Shown here piece by piece: positions 34,926 to 43,133 of a DNA stretch of 64,000 nucleotides. This stretch comes from Promicromonospora umidemergens (GTDB lineage: Bacteria; Actinomycetota; Actinomycetes; Actinomycetales; Cellulomonadaceae), in the NCBI RefSeq assembly GCF_024171995.1, contig NZ_JAMTCT010000013.1, positions 112,252 through 176,251 on the forward strand, given 5' to 3'. The notes beneath the pieces were generated by a model. That model did not search any database, was not told where the DNA came from, and worked only from the letters and a program-made list of their open reading frames with translations. A program made the position numbers and the translations under genes. The first letter of the stretch is position 1, and the number at the start of each line of letters is the position of its first letter.

Positions 34926-36326
34926 TCAGAGCGTGGGAGCGGCGGTTCGTCGCCGGCTGAGCAGGGGGATGATCGACAGAGCGATCGCGAGGGCGACGAG
35001 GCCGGCTCCGCCGAGGAACGCGGCGGTGAAGCTGACGTCGCTGGTGCTGCCGGCGGCACTGAGTGCGATCGCGGCCAGGGCGGCGAGGCCGATCGCGCCG
35101 CCGAGCGACTGGGCGGCGTTCACTAGACCGCTGAGGAGTCCGGACTCGCCGTCGCCGCTGTCGCGGACGGCCATCGTCGTGCCGTTGACGATCCCGAGGC
35201 CCAGGCCGGCGCCGATGAGGAGGAACGCGCCCGTGTGCTGCCAGGTGAACGTGGTTGCCGGGTTGATCGCAATCCAGAGGATCCCGATCAGCAGCACGGT
35301 CAGCGACACGGGCAGCGCGCGGGCGAGGCCGAGCAGCTTGGCGAGCAGGGGGGCAAGGACGCTGCCGACGATGATCATGACGGCGATGGGTAGCTGTGCG
35401 AGCCCGGTCATCAGCGGTCCCATACCCAGGACGTCTTGCTGGTAGAGGGGGAGGAAGAAGAAGAGGCTGGTCAGGGTGCCGCCGGCGAGGACCATGACCG
35501 CGGTCGCGGTGGCGACCGTGGCTCGGCGGAACGCGCTGAGCGGGACGAGCGGGTGCGAGGAGCGGTGCTCCGCGGCCACGAACGCCCCGAGCGCTGCGAG
35601 ACCGACGACGAGGGCGACCAGGGTGGGCGGCGCGGTCCATCCGGATTCGGCGGCGGTCACCATGCTGAACGCGAGGGCGGAGATGCTGAGCGTGATGCTG
35701 ACAGCACCCGCGAGGTCGAACCGCCCTGGGCGGCCCGGGATCGGTGGCACCGTCCGCCATACGGCGACGGCCGCGACGATACCCAGGGGGACCGGGGTCC
35801 AGAACACCGACTGCCAGCCCAGTACCTCGGTGAGGGTGCCTCCCGCGAAGACTCCGATCAGGCTGCCACCGCCGGAGACCGCGCCCCAGATACCGATCGC
35901 ACGGGATCGCTCGGCTGCGGACGTGTACAGCAGGAGCACTATGGCGAGTGCCGCCGGGACGGTGAGGGCCGCGCCGAGGCCCTGCCCGACACGTCCGGCG
36001 ATCAGCATCGAGCCGTTGACCGCGAGCGCGCACAGTGCAGATGCAGCCACGTAGACGGACATGCCGATCAGGAACATCCGTCGAGCGCCGAGCACGTCGG
36101 CGAGGCGGCCGCCGAGGAGGACGAGTCCGGCGACCGCGATCAGGTAGCTGTTGGCCACGACCGTGAGCTCTGCGGCGGTCAGGCCGAGTCCGCTGCGGAT
36201 GGTCGATGCGGCGAGGTTCACCATCGCGCCGTCGAGCACGATGAGGAACATCGACGTGGCGAGGACACCAAGGGCTGCGCCGCGTGGCAGGCGAAGGCCT
36301 TGAAGGAGTGGAGAGGTGGTAGTCAT
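34926..36326 (-). CDS. MFS drug exporter, 14-helix DHA2 type
   Basis: 466 residues, highly hydrophobic throughout, with MFS motif A-like GGRLADVLGARR (loop 2-3) and motif C-like VSGGGSLIGVFAGGTL in helix 5. Proteins of this group use the proton gradient to export hydrophobic drugs or metabolites. A TetR operator palindrome (36335-36350) ends 9 bp upstream of the start codon. It is the first gene of the exporter-NmrA-Dabb operon. Confidence 0.87.
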   Translation of the reverse strand: MTTTSPLLQGLRLPRGAALGVLATSMFLIVLDGAMVNLAASTIRSGLGLTAAELTVVANSYLIAVAGLVLLGGRLADVLGARRMFLIGMSVYVAASALCALAVNGSMLIAGRVGQGLGAALTVPAALAIVLLLYTSAAERSRAIGIWGAVSGGGSLIGVFAGGTLTEVLGWQSVFWTPVPLGIVAAVAVWRTVPPIPGRPGRFDLAGAVSITLSISALAFSMVTAAESGWTAPPTLVALVVGLAALGAFVAAEHRSSHPLVPLSAFRRATVATATAVMVLAGGTLTSLFFFLPLYQQDVLGMGPLMTGLAQLPIAVMIIVGSVLAPLLAKLLGLARALPVSLTVLLIGILWIAINPATTFTWQHTGAFLLIGAGLGLGIVNGTTMAVRDSGDGESGLLSGLVNAAQSLGGAIGLAALAAIALSAAGSTSDVSFTAAFLGGAGLVALAIALSIIPLLSRRRTAAPTL

Positions 36327-36334
36327 GTCTTCCT

Positions 36335-36350
36335 TAGTGAGTGGTCACTA
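36335..36350. promoter_or_regulatory. TetR operator palindrome upstream of the exporter
   Basis: TAGTGAGTGGTCACTA, with perfect TAGTGA / TCACTA half sites. It is one of three near-identical copies around tetR. Its position next to the start codon implies direct repression of the exporter. Confidence 0.7.
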
Positions 36351-36386
36351 TCTTCGGATCAAAAAAGAGAGGGCCGGGGCGGGTTC

Positions 36387-36935
36387 TCATGATCCGGAGT
36401 CCAGGAACCGCTCGGCCCATGCGTCGCTGTCAGCGCGCGTGGGAAGGTCCATCGCCGCAGCAACCATGTAGAGCATGCCTGCGGCGAAGAAGTCGTGGGC
36501 GACGTCCTGCCCGACACCCGGCAGTGCCTCCATTCGTTCGAACACGTCACGGGTCCAGTTCTGCATAAGGTCGCGGATGACGGGGTCTTCGGAGGCTGCG
36601 TAACCCTGGAGGAGCATGAGCATGTTCTCCCGCTCCTCCATGAGCTTGCCCCACCCATCGGCCATGGCCTGCAAGGGCTGTTCGGGGTCGCGTTCGCCGG
36701 CGGCGAGCATCGTGGTCGCGACGTTGGTGAACACCCGCTGGAGTGTTGCGACGAAGATTTCCCGCTTGGTCGGGAAGATGCGGAAGATGTTGGGCTGCGA
36801 GACCCCGACCTCGGCTGCGATCGTCATGGTCGAACCACCGTGCAGACCCTTGTGGCTGAACTCGCGCAGCGCGGCCTGGAGTATCTGCTCCCTGCGCTCC
36901 CCGAAGGGCACTCGCGCGCGTCGCTCAGCTGCCAT
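36387..36935 (-). CDS. TetR-family repressor
   Basis: 182 residues. The N-terminal HTH is typical: RREQILQAALREFSHKG, then TMTIAAEVGVSQPNIFRIFPTKREIF (about residues 14-60). The C-terminal ligand-binding domain is helical. Two operator palindromes lie in the 150-bp divergent region upstream, one only 6 bp from its start, so self-repression is likely. The ligand may be a substrate or product of the adjacent hydrolase or the exported compound. Confidence 0.88.
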   Translation of the reverse strand: MAAERRARVPFGERREQILQAALREFSHKGLHGGSTMTIAAEVGVSQPNIFRIFPTKREIFVATLQRVFTNVATTMLAAGERDPEQPLQAMADGWGKLMEERENMLMLLQGYAASEDPVIRDLMQNWTRDVFERMEALPGVGQDVAHDFFAAGMLYMVAAAMDLPTRADSDAWAERFLDSGS

Positions 36936-36940
36936 GGTGA

Positions 36941-36956
36941 TAGTGAACGGTCACTA
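36941..36956. promoter_or_regulatory. TetR operator palindrome at tetR start
   Basis: TAGTGAACGGTCACTA, perfect half sites, immediately upstream of the tetR start codon. Confidence 0.72.
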
Positions 36957-37033
36957 CCAGTCGGATGTCAAGTCGTCGGCCAGGGGGTTGCGGTGGTCGC
37001 GCACGGCCTACGATTCGCGCCTGATACTTTTGA

Positions 37034-37049
37034 TAGTGAGCGGTCACTA
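37034..37049. promoter_or_regulatory. TetR operator palindrome before the alpha/beta hydrolase
   Basis: TAGTGAGCGGTCACTA, perfect half sites, 37 bp upstream of the hydrolase start. Confidence 0.72.
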
Positions 37050-37086
37050 GCCGCGATTCAGGCACTTCCAAGAAGGGGAGAACTCG

Positions 37087-37962
37087 ATGAGACATGTGGT
37101 ACTCCTACCGGGGTTCTGGCACGGCACCTGGTGCTGGGGACCCGTCACGCTAGAACTCGCACGCCAGCAGATCCCGGCAGTCGCGCTCGATCTGCAGGGA
37201 CAGGGCTTGCAAGGAACGTCTCCCTCCGCACGGTGGACGCGGCCGTTCGACGCTGCCGCCTTTACCACCGAGGAATCCAAGGCGGCGACCGTCACCGCCA
37301 CGAGCGCCGCCCAACAGTTGGTCGCCCAGCTGCGGACGATCCATCATGGCGAACCGAGCGTCGTGGTGGCACACAGCATGGGTGGTGTGGTCGCGACACT
37401 GGCCGCGGAGATGGAGCCGTCGCTGTTCTCGCACCTCGTCTACGTCGCCGCGCTGGCGCCCGTCTCGGGGCAGCCGGCAGCTGTCGACGTGGGGAGCGCC
37501 ACGAACGCGGGAGAACTGGGTACCGGCTTGCTCCAGGCTGACCCGTTCATAATCGGTGCCTCGCGGATCGACACGGGAGACGCGGCATCGCGCGAGCTCG
37601 TCCGTGCCGCGCTGTACGCCGATGTGCCGCTAGAGGCCGCGGACGCGGCGACGAGCATGCTCGGCGCGGATGCGCCGGTCGGGATCGCGACGGAACCAAT
37701 CTCGGTCACACGTGAACGCTTCGGCGTCGTGCCGCACACCTACCTGCTGTGCACCGAGGATCGCATGCTGAATCCTGCACTTCAGCGCAAGATCATCAAG
37801 GACATCGACCGCACTTCCACCAGAGCCACACGCGTGGTCGAACTGCAGGCCTCGCATTCTCCGTTCCTCTCGCAGCCCCAACAGGTCGCCGAGGTTATCC
37901 ACGCGGCATGGCACACGTCGTCCGAACCAACCCTCTCGTCGTCTCGCTCAGCCCTGAGCTAG
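37087..37962 (+). CDS. Alpha/beta hydrolase, methylesterase/hydroxynitrile-lyase-like
   Basis: 291 residues with AGAAGGGGAG before the start. PGFWHGTWCW (8-17) is the oxyanion-hole region, VVAHSMGG (93-100) has the nucleophile Ser97, and QASHSPFLSQP holds the catalytic His. The pattern fits the salicylate-methylesterase/hydroxynitrile lyase group that acts on small esters. It diverges from tetR with two operators between, so it is likely induced together with the exporter. A perfect terminator hairpin follows 7 bp after the stop. Confidence 0.83.
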   Translation: MRHVVLLPGFWHGTWCWGPVTLELARQQIPAVALDLQGQGLQGTSPSARWTRPFDAAAFTTEESKAATVTATSAAQQLVAQLRTIHHGEPSVVVAHSMGGVVATLAAEMEPSLFSHLVYVAALAPVSGQPAAVDVGSATNAGELGTGLLQADPFIIGASRIDTGDAASRELVRAALYADVPLEAADAATSMLGADAPVGIATEPISVTRERFGVVPHTYLLCTEDRMLNPALQRKIIKDIDRTSTRATRVVELQASHSPFLSQPQQVAEVIHAAWHTSSEPTLSSSRSALS

Positions 37963-37968
37963 GACGCA

Positions 37969-38008
37969 GCCGGGTCGTACCGTGCTCGGCAGCGCGGTAC
38001 GACCCGGC
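37969..38008. terminator. Bidirectional terminator hairpin
   Basis: Perfect 13-bp inverted repeat GCCGGGTCGTACC / GGTACGACCCGGC with a 14-base loop, between the convergent hydrolase (plus) and SnoaL-like gene (minus). Confidence 0.75.
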
Positions 38009-38035
38009 TCGGTGGGACGTGTGGGTTCGGGTCGC

Positions 38036-38404
38036 TCAGGAAGCGTCAGTGCTGGGCTGGCCGGCGTACTCCTCGATCCGGGTGATCAGGCCGTCGTCGA
38101 AACGGAAGTACACGGCTGCGTCGACCCGGAAACGTCCCCCGTCCTTCATGACCACGTTCACGACGTGCTGCTGGAGGACTTCGTCGGGCTGGGACATCTG
38201 TCGGGTGATGTCGTAGCGCATCGACTCGATGGGGTCGACCTGCGCCGCCATGCCGGCGATGTTCTCCTGGATCGTGGAGTCTCCCTTGCCGTCGTTGTGC
38301 CAGACGGTGGCGGTGTCGGAGCACATCGCTCGCGCTTCGGCCCACTCTCTGTTCTCCAGGTGGCGGAGGTAGGCGGTCGCCTTGGTCTTGAGGTCTTCGC
38401 GCAT
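38036..38404 (-). CDS. SnoaL/NTF2-like protein
   Basis: 122 residues from the ATG at 38404. The sequence has the helix-strand layout of NTF2-like/SnoaL proteins: an N-terminal helix (TKATAYLRHLENREWAEA), then TATVWHNDGKG, a variable middle, and FRVDAAVYFRFDDGLITRIEEY at the end. Members are isomerases, cyclases or ligand-binding pockets. It is 49 bp after the DUF1684 gene and probably co-transcribed. Confidence 0.75.
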   Translation of the reverse strand: MREDLKTKATAYLRHLENREWAEARAMCSDTATVWHNDGKGDSTIQENIAGMAAQVDPIESMRYDITRQMSQPDEVLQQHVVNVVMKDGGRFRVDAAVYFRFDDGLITRIEEYAGQPSTDAS

Positions 38405-38453
38405 GAGGCTGCTTTCTGTTTCCGAGGGTTCGGGTCGGGCTGCGAATCGGTGA

Positions 38454-39293
38454 TTACTGCGTGGTGCGGACCAGGGCCCGCTCGCCGGCCTCGACACGCA
38501 GGGGCAGATGGTTGCTGGGCGGCGAGAGAGGACAGGTGAAGACGTCCGGCGCCAGGTGGTGATGGGAGAGGGTCGCCTGGTTGAGGTCGACCGTCAGGGT
38601 GCTGCCCGGTTCCAGCTGGGGCAACACGAGCCAGCGGCCGATCTCCGGTGTCCCGGACCCGTTGGTCTCGTCGGTGAAGACAATGAGGCGCTGTCCGGGC
38701 ATGTCCTCAAGGACGGCCAACACGTGCTCGGTGCCGTCGATAGTGACGGCCAGGTCGACGGGCGCCAGGATCGCCTCGGTGGTGCGAGGGCTGGTCAGGC
38801 GCCCCACCTCGATGCGGCGGCCGTCCGGGGCAGGCCGGTACTCGCCTTCGAAGACCCATGCCGGGTCGTACGGATACGTGTCGATCCCGCTGAGACCCGA
38901 TCGGGTGAGCGCGTCGTCGTCCATGACGACGACGCCGTAGAACCCGTCCGCGCCGCCCGCGAAGCCGACTCGGCCCCCGTCGAATGCAAGCGAGCTTCCA
39001 GAAGGCACCTCGACGGTTCCGTCCACGACGTCACCGTTGACGGTTACGTTGTCGTCAGCCGGGGCCGCGACCGTCAAGGCGCCTGCCTGAGTGATGCTCC
39101 ACTGTCCGGGTACGCCCGGGATGCTGCGGGCTTCCCGTGCGGTGATCCTGGCGTTGGCGACGACCTTGGCCTTGCCGTTCGGTCCGGCAATCTCGTTCCA
39201 CCTTGCCGCGCGCCATGCTGTGTAGTCGGCGGGTGGGCTGGTGGTGGCTTGCTTGGTCGCTTGCGGTCGCGGGGGCACGTGCTGTGTGTCCAT
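38454..39293 (-). CDS. DUF1684 family protein
   Basis: 279 residues, matching the DUF1684 layout: a WRAARWNEIAGPNGKAKVV opening, then YDPAWVFEGEYRPAPDGRRIEV, TVDLNQATLSHHHLAPDVFTCPLSPPSNHLPLRVEAGER at the end. DUF1684 proteins are a widespread bacterial family without a firmly known reaction. No signal peptide. It precedes the SnoaL-like gene. Confidence 0.8.
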   Translation of the reverse strand: MDTQHVPPRPQATKQATTSPPADYTAWRAARWNEIAGPNGKAKVVANARITAREARSIPGVPGQWSITQAGALTVAAPADDNVTVNGDVVDGTVEVPSGSSLAFDGGRVGFAGGADGFYGVVVMDDDALTRSGLSGIDTYPYDPAWVFEGEYRPAPDGRRIEVGRLTSPRTTEAILAPVDLAVTIDGTEHVLAVLEDMPGQRLIVFTDETNGSGTPEIGRWLVLPQLEPGSTLTVDLNQATLSHHHLAPDVFTCPLSPPSNHLPLRVEAGERALVRTTQ

Positions 39294-39436
39294 GGGTGTC
39301 CTTCCCTCTTTGCCGAGCGCGCCGGTCCGGTGCGCTCCTGCTCAACGTAGGGTCGCCGTGCGCAAGAGGCGTGAGTTCTTGCCAACAACGCAAAAGGGAA
39401 GGGTGTGCAGCGGCCAGCCAGGCAACGCCGACGACG

Positions 39437-40027
39437 TCATGGACGGTCGGTCGCTGGGGGAGCCTTGGTGCTGGAGTTGTGCCCGCGGCGGGCTTCGCGG
39501 TCGAAGATGCCCAGGATCTCGCATGGTCCGCCCGCTGTGCCGATCGCGTGCGGCAGCATGGTGGGGAACTCGGCAGCTTGGTTGGTCTCCACCCGGAAGC
39601 GGCGGTGGCCCAGCAGGAGCACCGCGGTGCCGGACAGGACGACGAGCCATTCGCGCCCCGGGTGGGCACGCATGCCGTCCGGCTTGTCGGGTGGCGGGTT
39701 AGTGATGCGCTGGCGCACGACCGTCATCCCGGGCTCCGCCTTGATCGGCCAGCGCATGAGGCCGTGGGTGCCGTCGATCACGGGGTTGGCGATCACGTCG
39801 TCGGTGCCGGTCTCGACCAACTGGTCGAGCGAGGTGTCCAGGGCACGTGCGAGCGTGACGAGCTGATCCAGAGCGAGGCGGCGCTTACCATTCTCGATCC
39901 GGCTGAGTGACGACGGACTCAGCCTGGCCCGTGTGGCCAGCTCGTCCAGCGACCAGCCCTGCGCCACACGCAGGGCGCGCACGCGTTTGCGTACGAGGCT
40001 GTCCAGCCCATCATCTTCTTGCGTCAT
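39437..40027 (-). CDS. XRE-family regulator with cupin sensor domain
   Basis: 196 residues if started at MTQEDD (an ATG 12 bp upstream is possible). The HTH is RVAQGWSLDELATRARLSPSSLSRIENGKR (about 18-48). A cupin beta-barrel follows (HPGREWLVVLSGTAVLLLG, then FPTMLPHAIG). This fusion is common in regulators that sense small ligands. It is divergent from the second MFS exporter with a 150-bp shared promoter region, so it probably controls it. Confidence 0.85.
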   Translation of the reverse strand: MTQEDDGLDSLVRKRVRALRVAQGWSLDELATRARLSPSSLSRIENGKRRLALDQLVTLARALDTSLDQLVETGTDDVIANPVIDGTHGLMRWPIKAEPGMTVVRQRITNPPPDKPDGMRAHPGREWLVVLSGTAVLLLGHRRFRVETNQAAEFPTMLPHAIGTAGGPCEILGIFDREARRGHNSSTKAPPATDRP

Positions 40028-40179
40028 AGGCACGACCATATGTTCATCCCGCAAGGCGCGCATAGGTTGATGGTCTTGGCACTGATCGACGCTCCTGCCG
40101 CGATCTCCCGCCCGACCCTCCGTCCACGATCACGCACGGCTCTGCGGCGTGGATCGCCTAGCCTGCCGAGAGGAAAACA

Positions 40180-41772
40180 ATGCAGACGAACCAGCCAGAA
40201 GTCACGGATCCTGGTCCGATTGGAACCGACCCGGCGACCGTGTCCGACGCCGGCACACGTCGCTCGATCCTGATCGCAGTCTCGGTCGCGTTGATGGCGG
40301 TCATCTCTTCGGTGACCGGCCTCAACGTTGCCCAGCCGGACCTGGCCGTCGACTTCGGGGTCTCACAGGGCGCAGTCCTGTGGATGATCAACGTCTACAT
40401 CCTCACCCTGGCTGCTTTGCTGCTGCCGCTCGGCGCCGTAGGCGACCGCTGGGGTCGCAAGCCCGTGCTGCTCGCGGGGTTGGCTGTCTTCGGCGTCTCG
40501 AACCTGGCCGCCGGTCTCGCGCCCTCGGCTGAGGTCATGCTCATGGCGCGAGTGCTCAGTGGGGTGGGCGCTGCCATGATCATGCCCGTCACGCTCGCGG
40601 TCATCACCTCGACGTTCCCGGAGAAGGAGCGCGGCAGGGCCATCGGCGTATGGACCGCTGTCGCCGGCGGCGGCGGACTCCTGGGCATGTTTCTGTCGGC
40701 CGTGCTCGTCGACGTGGCGAGCTGGCGGTTTCTGTTCGTTCTGCCCATCGTGCTCGTGATCGTGGCGCTCATCATGGCCCGGCGCTCGGTTCCCAACTCC
40801 CGCGAGGTGTCGCAGCACCCGTTCGACACCGTGGGCTCGCTGGCGTCAGTTGTCGCCGTGGTCGGATTGTCCTTCTTCCTCCATGAAGGGCCCGAGAAGG
40901 GCTGGGCGGCCCCCGGTTCGCTCGTCAGCCTGCTCATCGGAGTCGTCGGCACTGTCGGTTTCGTGGTGTGGGAGCTTCGCCACCGCGCCCCACTGCTGGA
41001 CGTTCGCCTCTTCCGTGAACGAGGTCTTGCAAGCGGCTCCGTGGCTCTCCTGGCGGTCTTCGGAGTTCAGGCGGGAGTCTCAATCGTCCTCTACCCGTTC
41101 TTCCAGACGGTGTTCGGCTGGTCGGGCCTGCTGTCCACCGTGGGGCTCCTGCCCATGGCCGGGCTGATGATGATCGCCTCCGGCCTCGCACCGCGCGTCG
41201 CTGAGCGCACCGGAGCCCGCGCGACGATGGCAACGGGTATCTTCCTGGCCGGTGTGGGCCTGATCCTGATGGCGGCACTCGTCTCGGTCGACGGCGGGTA
41301 TCTTGCGGTCCTGCCCGGCATGATCGCCGTGGGCCTCGGCATGGGGCTCTCGATGCCCCCGGCGACCGAGGCGATCACCAGCGCGCTACCTCGGGAACGC
41401 CAGGGCGTGGCCTCCGCGCTCAACGACGTGACCCGAGAGTTCGGCACCGCACTCGGCGTCGCGCTGCTCGGAGCGCTGCTGTCGGCCGGCTACCGCACTT
41501 CCATCACTCCTCGGCTCGACGGCGTTCCTGATGATGTCGCCGACACCGCACGCGAGGGCATCGCCAATGCCCTCGACGCCGCCGCCAACTCTGGTGCCCC
41601 TTCGGCGGCCCTGATCAGAGCAGCTCAGGAATCCTTCGTCGTCGGCTGGCAAACCGCCATGTGGGCGGGCGCCGCTCTCATGGCGGCCCTCTTCATCTAC
41701 ATCGTCCTGCTCGGACCCAAGAACCCCCAACCCGCCCCCGGACACGACGCGGTAGCGCCCCAAACCGCATAG
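40180..41772 (+). CDS. MFS drug exporter, 14-helix DHA2 type (second)
   Basis: 530 residues. A hydrophilic N-terminal tail precedes about 14 membrane helices. Motif A is LGAVGDRWGRKP and the motif C region is TAVAGGGGLLGMFLSAVLVD. The EmrB/QacA-like layout suggests proton-driven export of a hydrophobic compound. The divergent XRE-cupin gene is the likely regulator. It is the last gene before the right transposon end, whose first CCGAC site lies 5 bp after the stop codon. Confidence 0.87.
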   Translation: MQTNQPEVTDPGPIGTDPATVSDAGTRRSILIAVSVALMAVISSVTGLNVAQPDLAVDFGVSQGAVLWMINVYILTLAALLLPLGAVGDRWGRKPVLLAGLAVFGVSNLAAGLAPSAEVMLMARVLSGVGAAMIMPVTLAVITSTFPEKERGRAIGVWTAVAGGGGLLGMFLSAVLVDVASWRFLFVLPIVLVIVALIMARRSVPNSREVSQHPFDTVGSLASVVAVVGLSFFLHEGPEKGWAAPGSLVSLLIGVVGTVGFVVWELRHRAPLLDVRLFRERGLASGSVALLAVFGVQAGVSIVLYPFFQTVFGWSGLLSTVGLLPMAGLMMIASGLAPRVAERTGARATMATGIFLAGVGLILMAALVSVDGGYLAVLPGMIAVGLGMGLSMPPATEAITSALPRERQGVASALNDVTREFGTALGVALLGALLSAGYRTSITPRLDGVPDDVADTAREGIANALDAAANSGAPSAALIRAAQESFVVGWQTAMWAGAALMAALFIYIVLLGPKNPQPAPGHDAVAPQTA

Positions 41773-41777
41773 GTGCA

Positions 41778-41889
41778 CCGACTTTCTGCCCAATTACCGA
41801 CTCCATCGAACCCAGGCCGACTCACGACAAGAATCCGGCCAACCGACATCTTGCCGACAACAACACCGGTTGGACCGACATCTTCGATG
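41778..41889 (-). repeat. Right end of Tn7-like transposon with multiple binding-site repeats
   Basis: Six CCGAC motifs start at 41778, 41797, 41817, 41843, 41854 and 41875. ACCGACATCTT occurs exactly twice (41842-41852 and 41874-41884). The outermost repeat forms the inverted match with the left end. Several spaced copies of one motif are what TnsB-binding sites look like at Tn7-type ends. The right end is longer and richer in sites than the left. Confidence 0.68.
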
Positions 41890-41896
41890 GTTCCCT
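41890..41896. repeat. Target-site duplication, right copy
   Basis: GTTCCCT, identical to 20984-20990, located 7 bp from the pilin-like stop codon. Confidence 0.7.
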
Positions 41897-41903
41897 ACAG
41901 GGC

Positions 41904-42227
41904 TCACCCGCCCGCGACGGCCTGGCCGACATCCCAGAAGAAGTTGACGGCGGTCACCGACGCGCCGCAGATGATCGCCGCCCCGAGCGCGACCAGCACA
42001 CCGGTTTTGCCTCTTCCGGACATCTGGGGGTTCGACGAGTTGGCGCCCAGCGCCCACACGATCGCCGAGATGATCACGCCCAGCACCGCGCAGATCAACC
42101 CCACGGTCATCAGCGCGCCGACGATGTTCTTGAGCTGGTCGATACCAGGCAAGCCGTTCGTGTTCGGGTCGATCGAGATGCCACCGACCAGTCCGGTGGC
42201 CACACCCGTGATGGCACGGTGCAACAT
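41904..42227 (-). CDS. Pilin-like T4SS membrane protein (VirB2/TrbC-like position)
   Basis: 107 residues from the ATG at 42227, preceded by GAGGGAG. It has an N-terminal hydrophobic part and two strong membrane helices (NIVGALMTVGLICAVLGVIISAIVW and TGVLVALGAAIICGASVTAVNFF). Size and topology match the small integral proteins that precede TrbL in Gram-positive T4SS operons. Before the transposon arrived it would have been 25 bp upstream of trbL. Confidence 0.72.
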   Translation of the reverse strand: MLHRAITGVATGLVGGISIDPNTNGLPGIDQLKNIVGALMTVGLICAVLGVIISAIVWALGANSSNPQMSGRGKTGVLVALGAAIICGASVTAVNFFWDVGQAVAGG

Positions 42228-42366
42228 GGTTGACTCCCTCAGCAGCAGTGACACGGCTGTCTGAGAGCAGGGGCGAGAGAAACACCGTCAGACCGACGCC
42301 CAGCGGGTAGCGGTCCTGTCCGCGGTCGTGTGTCGCTGAGTGCGGGAGTGCGGGAGGATCGGTGCC

Positions 42367-42732
42367 ATGACGCTCACCTGGCAGCAGAGCCTCGGCCTGT
42401 ACGTGCCGGTGCTGATCGCCGCCCGCGCCTTCCGGCTCTCCATGACCACCCCCGCCATCCGGGTCGCCGACGACGCCGCGCAGAAAGCCTGTGACGCCGC
42501 GCTGGAGGCCCTACACGCCGCTGCGGTCCCGATCGACTTGGCTGCGCCCGACCTGGCCGATGAACTGCTGTCCGTGGTCCTGGCTAGCTCCGACGAACTG
42601 CGCCGTGTCGCCGGCCGTGGTGCCGACGGCGCCAAGGTCGACGAGCTCGCTGCGGACTACGACCAGGCCGTAGCCGCTCTGCGTGCGCGGATGCGCACCG
42701 ACCTCGCCGCGGCATCCGCGGCGCAGGGCTGA
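42367..42732 (+). CDS. Small helical hypothetical protein on the opposite strand
   Basis: 121 residues from the ATG at 42367 with GGAGG about 9 bp upstream. Mostly amphipathic helices (AAQKACDAALEALHAAAVP, DELAADYDQAVAALRARMR). It is the only plus-strand gene between two minus-strand pilin-like genes. Unrecognised; it may be a regulator or a coiled-coil partner. Confidence 0.52.
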   Translation: MTLTWQQSLGLYVPVLIAARAFRLSMTTPAIRVADDAAQKACDAALEALHAAAVPIDLAAPDLADELLSVVLASSDELRRVAGRGADGAKVDELAADYDQAVAALRARMRTDLAAASAAQG

Positions 42733-42812
42733 CCGCCGCACTTCGCACAGGCGGGCGGCGGCTGGTGGACAGGGCTGGACTGCCCTTCAGCGGTGGCTTC
42801 GGAATCGCCTCG

Positions 42813-43133
42813 TCAGAAGCGAGCCCCGGTCATTAGGAGCCAGTTCAGCCAGGCGATCCCTGCGCCGGCCAGTGCTGCGCCGCCGAGCGCAACCAATACC
42901 CCGACGCGGGCTTTGGCCACGGTCTGCCAGCTGCCCATGCTGGCCGCGACCCCCCAGACGAAGGCCGAGACCACCAGCACCGCGACAGCTGTGACCAGCA
43001 CCACGGGTAGCAGTGCACCGAGGACTTCGGGGAACGATGTGCCGGTCACCGCGGAGAAGTCCGGGGCAACCATGTGGATCACCAGGTGCCCGCTCATGGG
43101 TGTGAGTGCGCTCGATCGCATTACCGCGGTCAT
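42813..43133 (-). CDS. Second pilin-like T4SS membrane protein
   Basis: 106 residues from the ATG at 43133 with GGAGG 6 bp upstream, overlapping the peptidase stop (ATGA). Two membrane helices, FPEVLGALLPVVLVTAVAVLVVSAFVW and RVGVLVALGGAALAGAGIAWL. The second helix region (VGVLVALGGAAL) closely resembles that of the other pilin-like gene (TGVLVALGAAII), so they are paralogs. Confidence 0.7.
   Translation of the reverse strand: MTAVMRSSALTPMSGHLVIHMVAPDFSAVTGTSFPEVLGALLPVVLVTAVAVLVVSAFVWGVAASMGSWQTVAKARVGVLVALGGAALAGAGIAWLNWLLMTGARF

Larger units (their letters stand above)
20991..41889. mobile_element. Tn7-like transposon of about 20.9 kb
   Basis: Bounds are set by the direct repeats GTTCCCT on both sides and the imperfect inverted ends. 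It contains tnsA-tnsB-tnsC-tniQ next to the left end and about 14 kb of passenger genes up to the right end, which carries six CCGAC motifs. It splits a T4SS gene array: the pilin-like gene is to its right and trbL to its left, both on the minus strand. No Cas genes or CRISPR repeats occur, so this is not a CRISPR-associated Tn7-like element. The exact terminal base is uncertain by one to three positions on each side. Confidence 0.78.

Noticed and set aside
35436..36392. Plus-strand open frame of about 318 codons
   Set aside because: Antisense to the MFS exporter and tetR; a low-complexity Arg/Asp/Gly-rich product.
20991..41889. CRISPR-associated transposon
   Set aside because: No Cas proteins and no CRISPR-like repeat array were found within the element.
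20979..41899. Alternative transposon ends starting TGT (20979) and ending ACA (41899)
   Set aside because: TGT/ACA ends are usual for Tn7-like elements, but the flanks (GAAGT and GGGCT) do not match as a duplication, while GTTCCCT does on the inner positions. Kept only as an alternative.
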